Shown piece after piece: positions 42,803 to 50,658 of a stretch of 64,000 nt of DNA (position 1 is the stretch's first letter; each line of letters begins with the position of its first letter). The notes beneath the pieces are model-generated. The model saw only the letters and a program-made list of their open reading frames with translations, ran no database searches and was not told the origin of the DNA. The stretch comes from Streptomyces sp. NRRL B-1347 (GTDB lineage: Bacteria > Actinomycetota > Actinomycetes > Streptomycetales > Streptomycetaceae). The stretch is taken from positions 20,438 to 84,437 of the forward strand of contig NZ_JOJM01000045.1 in NCBI RefSeq assembly GCF_000720325.1, given 5' to 3'. Position numbers and translations under genes: made by a program.

Positions 42803-44038
42803 GTGCAGCGTCTGGATACACGCATCCCCGCGGTCCTGCTGCGGATCGACAGGAATTCCTTCCATCACGGAACGCTGGGCGCGGTGCGCTCCCTGGGGCG
42901 TGCGGGAGTGGAGGTGCACCTGGTCGCCGCCGATGCGCATAGCCCGGTGGCCCGCTCGCGTTATCTGCACCGGATGCACCCGCCGCCCGCGCCCTCCGCG
43001 CCCCCGGCGGAGGTGGCCGCCGCGCTGCTCCGCGTCGCCGCGACGCTGCGCGGGCCCGCCGTCCTCATTCCCCTGGACGACGCGGGCTCCCTGGCCGTCA
43101 GCGCCCTGCGGACCGAGCTGGGCGACCGGTTCCTGCTGCCCGCGATGGCGTCCGGTACGGCGGAGAGCGTGGCGGACAAGGCGGCGCTCGCCGAGCTGTG
43201 CGCGAGCGCCGGAGTGCCGCATCCGAGGACGGAACTGCCGGACTCGGCGGGCCGGGCCGAGGCGGTCGCCCGCAGCCTCGGCCCGGCGGCGGTGGCCAAG
43301 TGGAGCCGCCCCTGGTGCCTGCCGCGCGACGCGGGCCTGCACAGCACGGTCGTCGTCCGCTCCCCCGGCGAGGCCGCGGCCCTGTTCGAGCGCGGCGCGG
43401 AGGCGGGCAGCCCGCTGCTGCTCCAGGCCTTCGTGGCGGCGGGCGACGGCGCCGACTGGTTCGTGCACGGCTACGTGGGCCGCGACGGCCGCGTGCACGG
43501 CGGCGGCACGGGGCGCAAGCTGCGCGCCTGGCCCCGCGCGGCAGGGATCACCGTGCGCGGCGAGTGGGTGCCCAACCCCGCCCTGGAGGCCCTTGCCGTG
43601 CGGCTCGTGACGAGGGTCGGCTACCGGGGCGTCTTCGACCTCGACTTCCGCCAGGACGCCGCGACCGGCACGTACCACCTGCTCGACTTCAACCCGCGTC
43701 CCGGCGCCCAGTTCCGGCTCTTCGCGGACGGCGCCGAGCTCGACGTGGTGCGCGCGCTGCACCTGGACCTGACGCACCGCCCCCTGTCCGCCCCGCGGCC
43801 CGTGCCCGGCCGCACCTTCCTGGTGGAGAACTACGCCCCGCTGACCGCGCTCCTTCCCCGCCAGAGCACGGCGCGGGAGCTGGCCTGGCACGCCCCGGAC
43901 GACCGCGCCCCCGGCACGGCCCTGCGCAGCCTGTGGGGCCGCAATGTCGTACGGCGCCTGCGTGAGCGCGTACGCGAGCGGGCGGTACCGGCGTCACGGA
44001 CGGGCGTACGGGAGCCGGAGCGGCTCGGGAACGCGTGA
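42803..44038 (+). CDS. ATP-grasp domain protein
   Basis: A 411-residue carboxylate-amine/thiol ligase-like protein. The N-terminal domain (AVLLRIDRNSFHHGTLGAVRSLGRAGVEVHLV) is followed by an ATP-grasp fold with GRKLRAWPR and the metal-binding FDLDFR and HLLDFNPRPGAQFRLF. Relatives act on amino-acid or sugar substrates. The GTG start has AAGGGCGAAA upstream. It is divergent from the GH26 gene and ends in a perfect terminator whose stem begins at the stop codon. Substrate is unknown; attaching an amino acid to the polysaccharide would be one possibility. Confidence 0.9.
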   Translation: MQRLDTRIPAVLLRIDRNSFHHGTLGAVRSLGRAGVEVHLVAADAHSPVARSRYLHRMHPPPAPSAPPAEVAAALLRVAATLRGPAVLIPLDDAGSLAVSALRTELGDRFLLPAMASGTAESVADKAALAELCASAGVPHPRTELPDSAGRAEAVARSLGPAAVAKWSRPWCLPRDAGLHSTVVVRSPGEAAALFERGAEAGSPLLLQAFVAAGDGADWFVHGYVGRDGRVHGGGTGRKLRAWPRAAGITVRGEWVPNPALEALAVRLVTRVGYRGVFDLDFRQDAATGTYHLLDFNPRPGAQFRLFADGAELDVVRALHLDLTHRPLSAPRPVPGRTFLVENYAPLTALLPRQSTARELAWHAPDDRAPGTALRSLWGRNVVRRLRERVRERAVPASRTGVREPERLGNA

Positions 44039-44082
44039 AGCGTGGGGCGCCGACCCGGTCGGGGTCGGCGCCCCACGCTTCA
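44036..44082. terminator. perfect 21-bp terminator between convergent genes
   Basis: Two exact 21-base arms (44036-44056 and 44062-44082) enclose a 5-base loop. The left arm contains the ATP-grasp stop codon. It should end transcription from both sides. Confidence 0.9.
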
Positions 44083-44120
44083 CGTGGCGACGCTCGGTTG
44101 GAACGTCCGGCGGACGTCGG

Positions 44121-45326
44121 TTACGGCCGGGCCGTGGCGCGGCCGCGCCGGTAGAGGATCGCGCCTGCGCCGAGGAGCGCGGTGCTCGCCGCGGCGAGGC
44201 CGAGGAGGCCCGGCTCCGCGCCCGTCCGCGCGAGCTGTGCCCGGGGAGCGGGGACGGCGTCGGCCCGGGGCGCGGGCGGCTTGGCCTCGCGCACCGGCTC
44301 GGGGGCCTCGGGCGGCGTCACCGACCGGGGCGGAGCCTTCGGTTCCGGCGCCGTGGGCTCGGCGGGGCGGACCGGGGGCTTCCCGCGCGGCGGCAGCGGC
44401 GGCTGCTCCTTCGGCGGGGTGGGCGTCGCGTGCTCCTCGCAACGGTTGCCGAAGGCCGGGTTGAGGGCCGCGACGAGGTCCGCGGTGTTGCCGCAGAGGT
44501 TCAGCACGGGCTCAAGGGGCAGCTGCCCGAGGTTGCCCGACAGGAGACCCGGCGAGTGCGAGGCCTCACCCGTGGCCGTGGCGCCCGCGGCGGCGGGCCG
44601 GGGCGCTGGGGGCGGCGTCATGGCGGCGGGCTTGGCCTCGGACTCGGCGGCGGGCCGCACGGCGGGCTCGGGGGCAGGCTGAGGAGCAGGCTTGGCGGCG
44701 TGCTTGGGAGCGTGCTTGACGGCAGGGGTCTGGGGGCGCGGGGCTTCCTGCCGGGGGGCCGCGTGCCGGGGGGCGTGCGGCCGGGACTCCTGCCGCGGGG
44801 CCGGGTGCGCCGTCGCGCGCTGGGTGGAGCGGTCGGCACGATCGGCACGGTCAGTGCGATCAGACGCTGCCGAGTGCTCCCCGTACGCGGGCGTCGCCGA
44901 CGACTTCCGTTCCTGCGCGGGCGCCGCCTTCCGCTCGGCGCGGGCGGGCTTCGCCACCTCGCGGGCGGGCTTGGCCGCTTCACGGGCAGGCTTCGTCGCC
45001 TCGCGAGCGGGCGTCTTGGTCTCACGGGCGGGCGCCGTCGGTGCCTGCTGCGCACGGGCGGCGGCACGCTCCGGCGGGGCCGACCGCCCCGAGCTCGCGC
45101 AGCTGTTGCCGCTCGCCGGGTTGAGTCCTGCCGCAGCATCGGCGGTGTTGCCGCAGACGTTCACCGGCACTTCCACCGGGGCCTGCACGCTGTTGCCCGA
45201 CAGGAGGCCGGGAGAACCGTGGGCCGCTCCGCTCGCGTCAGCCGCGAGGGCGGAGGTGCCAGACAGAGACAGGATGCTCGACGCCGCGGCGGCGGAGAGC
45301 ATTCCTTTACTGAGGGCCTGTCGCAA
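44121..45326 (-). CDS. chp: long chaplin with two chaplin domains and LARTG sorting signal
   Basis: A 401-residue surface protein. After the signal peptide come chaplin domain 1 (GSPGLLSGN, PVNVCGN, C58 and C76), a 200-residue Ala/Pro/Arg/Lys-rich spacer with AREAxKPA repeats, and chaplin domain 2 (SPGLLSGN, LNLCGN, LNPAFGNRC). The C-terminus has a Pro-rich wall-spanning part, LARTG at about 365-369, a membrane helix and RRGR, i.e. an LAxTG class E sortase signal. The start is taken at TTG 45326 (MRQALSKGML pattern of long chaplins); ATG 45302 is possible. It should anchor short chaplins to the wall. Confidence 0.93.
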   Translation of the reverse strand: MRQALSKGMLSAAAASSILSLSGTSALAADASGAAHGSPGLLSGNSVQAPVEVPVNVCGNTADAAAGLNPASGNSCASSGRSAPPERAAARAQQAPTAPARETKTPAREATKPAREAAKPAREVAKPARAERKAAPAQERKSSATPAYGEHSAASDRTDRADRADRSTQRATAHPAPRQESRPHAPRHAAPRQEAPRPQTPAVKHAPKHAAKPAPQPAPEPAVRPAAESEAKPAAMTPPPAPRPAAAGATATGEASHSPGLLSGNLGQLPLEPVLNLCGNTADLVAALNPAFGNRCEEHATPTPPKEQPPLPPRGKPPVRPAEPTAPEPKAPPRSVTPPEAPEPVREAKPPAPRADAVPAPRAQLARTGAEPGLLGLAAASTALLGAGAILYRRGRATARP

Positions 45327-45351
45327 TCTAGTGATCTCTCTGTGCGGTGGA

Positions 45352-45387
45352 GCCGGCCTTGGCACCGAGTGGTCCGCCAAGGCCGGC
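45352..45387 (-). terminator. terminator between two chaplin genes
   Basis: The 12-bp arms GCCGGCCTTGGC and GCCAAGGCCGGC enclose a 12-base loop, 33 bases past the short chaplin stop. Confidence 0.8.
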
Positions 45388-45420
45388 GAAGGCGCAGCCT
45401 GAACAGCTGGGCTGGCTGCG

Positions 45421-45654
45421 TCAGTCGTTGACGCAGGTGTTGCCGAACGCCGGGTTCAGCAGCGCGAACAGGTTGGCGCTGTTGCCGCACACGTTGACGG
45501 GAACGTGGACGGGAACCTGGATGACGTTGCCGGACAGCACACCCGGGGAGCCGTGCGCGCCACCCTTGGCGTCGGCGTCCGCGAACGCCGGGGAAGCCAC
45601 ACCCAGAGCCAGAACCGCGCCCGCGACGATGGCCGCGCTCTTTTTGAGCTTCAC
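45421..45654 (-). CDS. chp: short chaplin
   Basis: A 77-residue chaplin precursor. Basic start VKLKKSAAIVAGAV, signal peptide ending AFA, then GSPGVLSGN, QVPVHVPVNVCGN and LLNPAFGNTC with both Cys. The GTG start at 45654 has AAGGGAAA about seven bases upstream. It lies directly upstream of the long chaplin, with a terminator in between. Confidence 0.95.
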   Translation of the reverse strand: MKLKKSAAIVAGAVLALGVASPAFADADAKGGAHGSPGVLSGNVIQVPVHVPVNVCGNSANLFALLNPAFGNTCVND

Positions 45655-45942
45655 AACATTTCCCTTCTGTCGGGTCACGCCTATACGGCGGCAGAAACCG
45701 GGCGGTCAATATTTGCTTCCCGCACCGTGACCTGAGTCCTGTTAACGAGGGGAATCGGCCGAAGAAACCGAGACGGTGCCGCGATTCGGAATTTCACTCG
45801 ATTGACTCAGCATTGGCTCAGCACGCCAAGGTCCCCTGAGGCGGGGCGAGTTGAATACCCACCGCACGCAAAAGACCGCCCGGACCGCCGCCCCCGAAAG
45901 CGGGGTGCGGACGGCCCGGGCGGCCCCGGATCACGCGGTGGA
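45655..45942. other. intergenic region between chaplin and rodlin pseudogene
   Basis: No gene is supported. A GC-rich imperfect hairpin (CCGCCCGG near 45878, CCGGGCGG near 45920) lies just past the rodlin pseudogene stop and could be its terminator. The segment 45690-45830 is AT-richer and likely holds the chaplin promoter. Confidence 0.5.
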
Positions 45943-46220
45943 TCAGCCGTTGTTCACACCGTTGCCGGACAGCGCCGAGATGTCGTCCAGGATGTGCGAC
46001 AGCGGCTCGTCGCCCTTGGCCTGCGTCGAGTTCTCGACACACTGCTGGTTCTGCGGCGCCGACAGGATCGGGATGTCCTGGACGGCGACTTGGCGTCGTT
46101 GCCGCTCATCGAGTGGGTGCCGTTGTCGTCACCAATGGCCAGCGCGGTGGGCGCGGCGGCGGCAGACATTCCGACGACGGACGCGGCGACCGCGGCCGCT
46201 GCCATTGACTTCTTAAGCAT
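45943..46220 (-). pseudogene. rdl: rodlin pseudogene (133-bp deletion with frameshift)
   Basis: The 5' part reads [23 protein letters not shown]...[17 protein letters not shown] as a rodlin. After that, the rodlin C-terminus ([17 protein letters not shown]...[23 protein letters not shown]) continues in another frame to a TGA at 45943. Compared with the intact-length spacing in the neighbouring copy, 133 bases are missing, which shifts the frame. Read as is, the frame gives an Arg/Ser-rich tail. Its promoter side faces the truncated rodlin. Rodlins organise chaplin fibrils into the rodlet layer. Confidence 0.88.
45999..46089 (-). repeat. 91-bp perfect inverted repeat, left arm
   Basis: The minus-strand sequence is identical over 91 bases to 46824-46914 on the plus strand. 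It covers the VAVQDIP to DEPL coding part of rodlin. Confidence 0.9.
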
Positions 46221-46559
46221 TTCCTGTTCCTTTTCCTGGACAGAGACACGGCTTGCTTCAGCTCGGTTCAACAGGCCGACAGGGCGCGCGGTTGCGCACA
46301 TTCACTCCATCGGATCTTTTTCCCGGAGGGAACTCGACACCGCTCTGACAACGCGTCTGCCGGAAAGAAATCAGCTGATCGCACCACCCCAATCCTTTTG
46401 TCATTTCTTCTGCCTTCCCCCATCTCTGCGAGGAAGTAGGAGATTCATATTCCCGGCATGGGCCATCCGAGTGAACAGGAGCAACCACTGGCCATAGCGA
46501 CAGTTACCCAAAGTGCTCCTGGAAGGGGCGGAGACGGGGCTCATCAGAAGGGAAATCCT
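46221..46559. other. divergent promoter region of rodlin genes
   Basis: 339 bases separate the divergent pseudogene and the truncated rodlin; no gene is supported. The region is AT-rich compared with the rest, as expected for strongly regulated developmental promoters, but I could not assign -35/-10 boxes. Confidence 0.5.
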
Positions 46560-46916
46560 GTGCTCAAGAAGGTTATGGCCGCCACCGCGGTCACCGCTTC
46601 CGCAGTAGGTATGACGGCCGCACTCGCACCCACCGCGAGCGCCATCGGCAACGACCACGGCACGACCTCTGCGAGCGGCAACGGCGCTTCGCAGGAGTTC
46701 GGCAACTTCGCCACGCACGGCAACATGAGCCCGCAGATGGCGCTCATCCAGGGCTCGTTCAACAAGCCCTGCATCGGCCTGCCTGCCAAGGCCAACGTGG
46801 GCTCGCTCGTCGGCGTGGTCCCGGTCGCCGTCCAGGACATCCCGATCCTGTCGGCGCCGCAGAACCAGCAGTGTGTCGAGAACTCGACGCAGGCCAAGGG
46901 CGACGAGCCGCTGTGA
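46560..46916 (+). CDS. rdl: rodlin, C-terminally truncated
   Basis: A 118-residue rodlin precursor. Signal peptide (MLKKVMAATAVTASAVGMTAALAPTASA), then [36 protein letters not shown] and [19 protein letters not shown]. It stops at GDEPL, where the other copies continue with SHIL and about 14 more residues: CTG-TGA here, CTG-TCG there. Both Cys are kept. GAAGGGAAA precedes GTG 46560. It may still be functional, but the last 19 residues are absent. Confidence 0.88.
   Translation: MLKKVMAATAVTASAVGMTAALAPTASAIGNDHGTTSASGNGASQEFGNFATHGNMSPQMALIQGSFNKPCIGLPAKANVGSLVGVVPVAVQDIPILSAPQNQQCVENSTQAKGDEPL
46824..46914 (+). repeat. 91-bp perfect inverted repeat, right arm
   Basis: Exact reverse-complement partner of 45999-46089; the copies diverge one base later, where this gene acquires its stop codon. 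Confidence 0.9.
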
Positions 46917-46942
46917 CCGCCCCGCACGGGGCCCGGGCCGGC

Positions 46943-47134
46943 TCAGGGCCGCGGCCAGAAGTCACGTCCCACGAGCTTCTGCCACTCCTGATCGGGTCGG
47001 CCCGGAACTGTCTTTCCCTGAGCACTCCACTTGCTCAGCAGCGATTCGTAGATCGGCTCCACCCGGCATTCCGAGGATCGCCTGCTGACCGGAATGACAC
47101 CCTGTCTCTGCCACTTTCCGCCAGGGTTGCTCAT
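46943..47134 (-). CDS. possible small protein, unknown
   Basis: A 63-residue hydrophilic, Trp- and Arg-rich reading frame starting MSNPGGKWQRQGVIPVSRRS and ending GRDFWPRP. GAGG lies about seven bases before the ATG. Codon third positions are mixed rather than strongly G/C, unlike core genes, but the amino-acid composition looks protein-like. No family is recognised. It lies between two rodlin genes on the opposite strand. Confidence 0.42.
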   Translation of the reverse strand: MSNPGGKWQRQGVIPVSRRSSECRVEPIYESLLSKWSAQGKTVPGRPDQEWQKLVGRDFWPRP

Positions 47135-47428
47135 GCCCTCACCTCGACACCGTGAAGCTTTCGCTGTCTTACGTACTCGGTCGCCTTTTGCGTACTTGAC
47201 CTACGTACCTGATTGCCCGCCCGGCAAAACAGCGGGCGGTCGCATCGGATACGCGCGGGCGACTCTCATGTAATACCCGAACGACACCCCGTCCGGTTCC
47301 ACGATTCCACGTTCTGAGCGATGAGCCCACTAATGGGCCGACCAGGTCAAGGGGCGCAACTCCGGCGCCATCACTCAGTTGATCATCACGCGGCTCCGTC
47401 ACGGAGCCTCTTTCCGAAGGGAACCCAC

Positions 47429-47836
47429 ATGAAGAAGGTCCTGGCCTCCGCCGCCATCGCCGCGTCCGTCGCGGGCATGTCGGCCGCCGCGGCCCCGCAG
47501 GCCCTCGCCATCGGCGACGACTCGGGCACCACCTCGAAGAGTGGCAACGGCGCTTCGCAGGCGTTCGGCAACTCCGCGACGCACGGCAACATGAGCCCGC
47601 AGATGTCAATCGTCCAGGGTTCGCTCAACAAGCCCTGCATCGGCCTGCCGGCCAAGCTGAACGCGGGCGCCATCGCCGGCCTGGTCCCGGTCGCCGTCCA
47701 GGACATCAACGTCCTGTCCGCCCCGCAGAACCAGCAGTGTGTCGAGAACTCGACGCAGGCCAAGGGTGACGAGCCGCTGTCGCACATCCTCAGCGACATC
47801 CCGATCCTCTCGGGCAACGGCGCCGGCAACCACTGA
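47429..47836 (+). CDS. rdl: rodlin, apparently intact
   Basis: A 135-residue rodlin precursor with signal peptide ending ALA, then [60 protein letters not shown] and the full C-terminus [18 protein letters not shown]. It is the only complete copy of three at this locus. GAAGGGAACC precedes ATG 47429. Rodlins with chaplins form the rodlet layer of aerial hyphae and spores. A 17-bp terminator follows. Confidence 0.95.
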   Translation: MKKVLASAAIAASVAGMSAAAAPQALAIGDDSGTTSKSGNGASQAFGNSATHGNMSPQMSIVQGSLNKPCIGLPAKLNAGAIAGLVPVAVQDINVLSAPQNQQCVENSTQAKGDEPLSHILSDIPILSGNGAGNH

Positions 47837-47856
47837 CGCGTCCTCCCTCCCGCCAC

Positions 47857-47894
47857 CGTTCGGGGCCGGCCACCGCCGTGGCCGGCCCCGAACG
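47857..47894 (+). terminator. terminator after intact rodlin
   Basis: The perfect 17-bp arms CGTTCGGGGCCGGCCAC and GTGGCCGGCCCCGAACG enclose a 4-base loop. Confidence 0.85.
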
Positions 47895-48065
47895 CGTCCT
47901 CGGCGGCCCCCACCGACCGCCCATGCCCGCCGCTCGTCTTCCGGTCGGGTGAAGGCACGAGCGGCACGCATCCTCTTCCGCGAGTCATCGGCGGCGGAGC
48001 AAAAGTGCCCTGTTTGGATGCGGATTAACCAGATTGTCTGCTTGTCTGCATGAAGGGATCCGATC

Positions 48066-48896
48066 ATGCGAGTTCTGAGAAAGTCCGGGGCTGCCGTGGC
48101 CATGGCCGTCGGCACGGCCTGCGCCGTCGGCGTCGCGTGCGGCACCGCCCTGGCAGGGGACGCCGATCAGACACCAGGAGCAGCCGAGGTGCACGCGCCA
48201 CCCGCCGCCGCGGCACCGCCCGCCTCAACGGGGGCGTCCGCGCGGAAGGCTGAGTCCCCATCAGGCGACACGGCACCCGACGGCGCCGCCGCCAAGCGGG
48301 CCGAGCCCCCATCACCCGCAGGCGACAAGCGGGCTGAGCCACCGTCATCGGCCGACGGACACGGCGACCGCGGCCCCGGCACGGACACGACCGCCCCGGA
48401 CCACGGCGGCTCGACGGATTCCGGATACGACGGCACGCACGGTTCCGACTACGGCGACACGCACGAAGGCGACACGCACGAACACGGCTACGGCGACCGC
48501 GGAGAGCCCGGCTACGGCGGCTACGGGGATTCCGGTTACGGCGACGACCACGGGCCGTCCGGCTACGGCGACACCCCCTCCACGACGCCTCCGCCGCCCA
48601 CGACGAAGCCGCCCACGACCCCGCCCCCGACGACGCGGCCGCCCACCTCGCAGCCGCCCACGTCACAGCCCCCGACGTCGCAGCCCCCCACGTCCGCCCC
48701 GCCGACGTCACAGCCGCCCACGTCCCGGCCGCCCACCTCGCAGCCGCCGTCCCCGTCGCCCAGCACCTCGCGCCCGCCCGAGCTGCCGCAGACCGGCCCC
48801 GGCAGCACCGTCGCCCTCGTCACCGCGAGCGGCCTCCTCATCGGTGCCGGAGTGCTCGTACGCCGTCTGAACCGCCGATTCGGTGACCGAGCGTAA
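48066..48896 (+). CDS. LPQTG cell-wall-anchored protein with repeats
   Basis: A 276-residue surface protein. Signal peptide (ending ALA), Ala/Pro-rich part, a Gly/Tyr/Asp/His-rich part with YGD-type repeats (about 118-175), a PPTSQ/PPTSR tandem repeat (about 185-230) acting as wall spacer, then LPQTG at 240-244, a membrane helix and RRLNRR. This is a complete sortase sorting signal, though of LPxTG rather than LAxTG type. GAAGGGATC precedes the ATG. Function is unknown. Confidence 0.88.
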   Translation: MRVLRKSGAAVAMAVGTACAVGVACGTALAGDADQTPGAAEVHAPPAAAAPPASTGASARKAESPSGDTAPDGAAAKRAEPPSPAGDKRAEPPSSADGHGDRGPGTDTTAPDHGGSTDSGYDGTHGSDYGDTHEGDTHEHGYGDRGEPGYGGYGDSGYGDDHGPSGYGDTPSTTPPPPTTKPPTTPPPTTRPPTSQPPTSQPPTSQPPTSAPPTSQPPTSRPPTSQPPSPSPSTSRPPELPQTGPGSTVALVTASGLLIGAGVLVRRLNRRFGDRA

Positions 48897-48971
48897 TGAT
48901 CTGAACCAGGGTCAGCAGCCATCGGACACCACTCCATCAAACGCCTCTGACCTGCGAAAACACCACGAAAG

Positions 48972-49017
48972 CCGACGTGGGGCCCGCCTTGACACCTCAA
49001 GGCGGGCCCCACGTCGG
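48972..49017. terminator. perfect 19-bp hairpin upstream of ltrA-like gene
   Basis: The arms CCGACGTGGGGCCCGCCTT and AAGGCGGGCCCCACGTCGG enclose an 8-base loop, 75 bases past the LPQTG gene stop. Confidence 0.85.
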
Positions 49018-49137
49018 TTGCTCGAGTGAACGCTTTCGAGCGCCCGCTCACCGACGGGCTGCGGACCCTGCCATCCCGGGACATTCTTGAGGGAAACGGC
49101 CGCCGCGCGGCCGGACCCGGGAGCGGGAGGCACGGTG

Positions 49138-50340
49138 ATGAGCGAGAACACCCCGTCGGGCGTGGGGCACGGCCGGTCGGTGGTGCCGCTCGTGCCCATG
49201 ACGGCCCGGCGCCGCGACGAGCCCCACCGCACGGCGACCCCGCTGGAGCTGCTCTTCGACCTGTGCTTCGTGGTCGCGGTGGCGCAGGCGGGCGCCCGCC
49301 TCGTGCACGCGATCGCCGAAGGAGACCCAGGTCACGGGATCGGCGGCTACTTCCTGGTCTTCTTCGCCATCTGGTGGGCCTGGGTGAACTTCACGTGGTT
49401 CGCGTCGGCCTACGACACCGACGACGTCCCGTACCGGCTCGCCACCCTCGTACAGATGGCGGGCGTCCTCGTGCTCGCCGCCGGGATCCCCCGGGCCTTC
49501 GACCACGGTGACTACGCCGTCGCCATCATCGGCTACGTGATCATGCGGGTGGCGCTCGCGTTCCAGTGGCTGCGCGCCGCGCGCGGTGAGACGGGGGCCG
49601 CCCGGCAGACCGCCCTGCGCTACGCCGCCGGGCTCGTGGTGGTGCAGGTCGGCTGGGTCGTCCTGCTGTTGCTTCCCGACGCCGCCTGGTGGTGGGGGTT
49701 CGTACCGCTGGCCGTCGCCGACCTCGCGGTGCCCGCCTTCGCCGAGCAGCACTACCGCACCACCTGGCACCCGCACCACATCGCCGAGCGCTACGGCCTG
49801 TTCACCATCATCGTGCTCGGCGAGACCATCGCCGCCGCCACCGTGGCGGTGCGCTCGGCCCTGGACGAGTCCGCCGCCCTGGACGAGCTGCTGCCGATCG
49901 CGGCCGGCGGGCTGCTGATCGTCTTCGCCGCGTTCTGGATCTACTTCGCCGTGCCCATCCACGAGTACCTGGCCACCCACCAGCACCCGTTCCTCTGGGC
50001 CTACAGCCACTACCTGATCTTCGGCTCGGCCGCCGCGATCGGCGCGGGCATCGAGGTGGCCGTCGAGCAGGCCACCCACCACGCCCACATCTCGACGCTC
50101 TCGGCGTCCCTCGCCGTCACCGTGCCGACGGCCCTGTTCATGATCACGACCTGGGCCGTGCACGCACGCCACTTCAAGCGCGGCACCGCCCAGCACGCCG
50201 TCCTGCCCGTGGGTGCCGCCCTGGTCCTGGCCAGCAGCTTCGCCGGCCACTGGGCCGTCCCGCTGGCGGGCCTCGCCCTGGCCTGCACGGTCACCGCAGG
50301 CATCTGGCTCGCTGCCCGGCCCGCGCCGCCAGCACCCTGA
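49138..50340 (+). CDS. low temperature requirement protein A (LtrA) family
   Basis: A 400-residue membrane protein with about eleven helices. LtrA hallmarks are TPLELLFDLCFVVAVAQAG, WWAWVNFTWFASAYDTDD and HIAERYGLFTIIVLGETI. LtrA was first linked to growth of Listeria at low temperature; its transport or enzymatic role is not established. GGGAGG lies seven bases before ATG 49138. It closes the accessory block before the tRNA-Ala. Confidence 0.93.
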   Translation: MSENTPSGVGHGRSVVPLVPMTARRRDEPHRTATPLELLFDLCFVVAVAQAGARLVHAIAEGDPGHGIGGYFLVFFAIWWAWVNFTWFASAYDTDDVPYRLATLVQMAGVLVLAAGIPRAFDHGDYAVAIIGYVIMRVALAFQWLRAARGETGAARQTALRYAAGLVVVQVGWVVLLLLPDAAWWWGFVPLAVADLAVPAFAEQHYRTTWHPHHIAERYGLFTIIVLGETIAAATVAVRSALDESAALDELLPIAAGGLLIVFAAFWIYFAVPIHEYLATHQHPFLWAYSHYLIFGSAAAIGAGIEVAVEQATHHAHISTLSASLAVTVPTALFMITTWAVHARHFKRGTAQHAVLPVGAALVLASSFAGHWAVPLAGLALACTVTAGIWLAARPAPPAP

Positions 50341-50354
50341 CCAGCATCGCAAAA

Positions 50355-50393
50355 GAGCCCCTTTGCCCACGTTTCCGCAGGTCAAAGGGGCTC
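50355..50393 (-). terminator. terminator between ltrA-like gene and tRNA-Ala
   Basis: The 11-bp arms GAGCCCCTTTG and CAAAGGGGCTC are followed by TTTTGC on the minus strand, so it mainly ends tRNA-Ala transcription. Confidence 0.8.
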
Positions 50394-50401
50394 TCCAAGT
50401 G

Positions 50402-50474
50402 TGGAGCCTAGGGGAGTCGAACCCCTGACATCTGCCATGCAAAGACAGCGCTCTACCAACTGAGCTAAGGCCCC
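50402..50474 (-). tRNA. tRNA-Ala (anticodon TGC)
   Basis: The minus strand folds as GGGGCCT acceptor, TTAGCTCAGTTGGTAGAGC D-arm, CTGTC-TTTGCAT-GGCAG anticodon arm with TGC, GGGGTTCGACTCCCC T-arm and AGGCTCC acceptor with discriminator A. CCA is not encoded. In actinobacteria, tRNA-Ile and tRNA-Ala genes lie downstream of gyrA. Confidence 0.97.
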
Positions 50475-50658
50475 GGACAACGACACCCGTACGCGAAGAT
50501 CACGACCGGGTGAGCGTCGCAGACCAGAGTACCGGGTCCCCCGGGGGATCTCGCAAAAGGATTGGGGGTCCCCGTGCGCGACCACTCTCCGTAAGATGCT
50601 CGACGTGGTTCGCGGCAGCGAACCGCAGTCCAATGGGGAAGCGATGGGGAGACGCAAC

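Noticed and set aside
50402..50474. tRNA-Ala as attachment site of an integrated island
   Set aside because: I found no second copy of the tRNA 3' end at the other border of the accessory block and no integrase gene.
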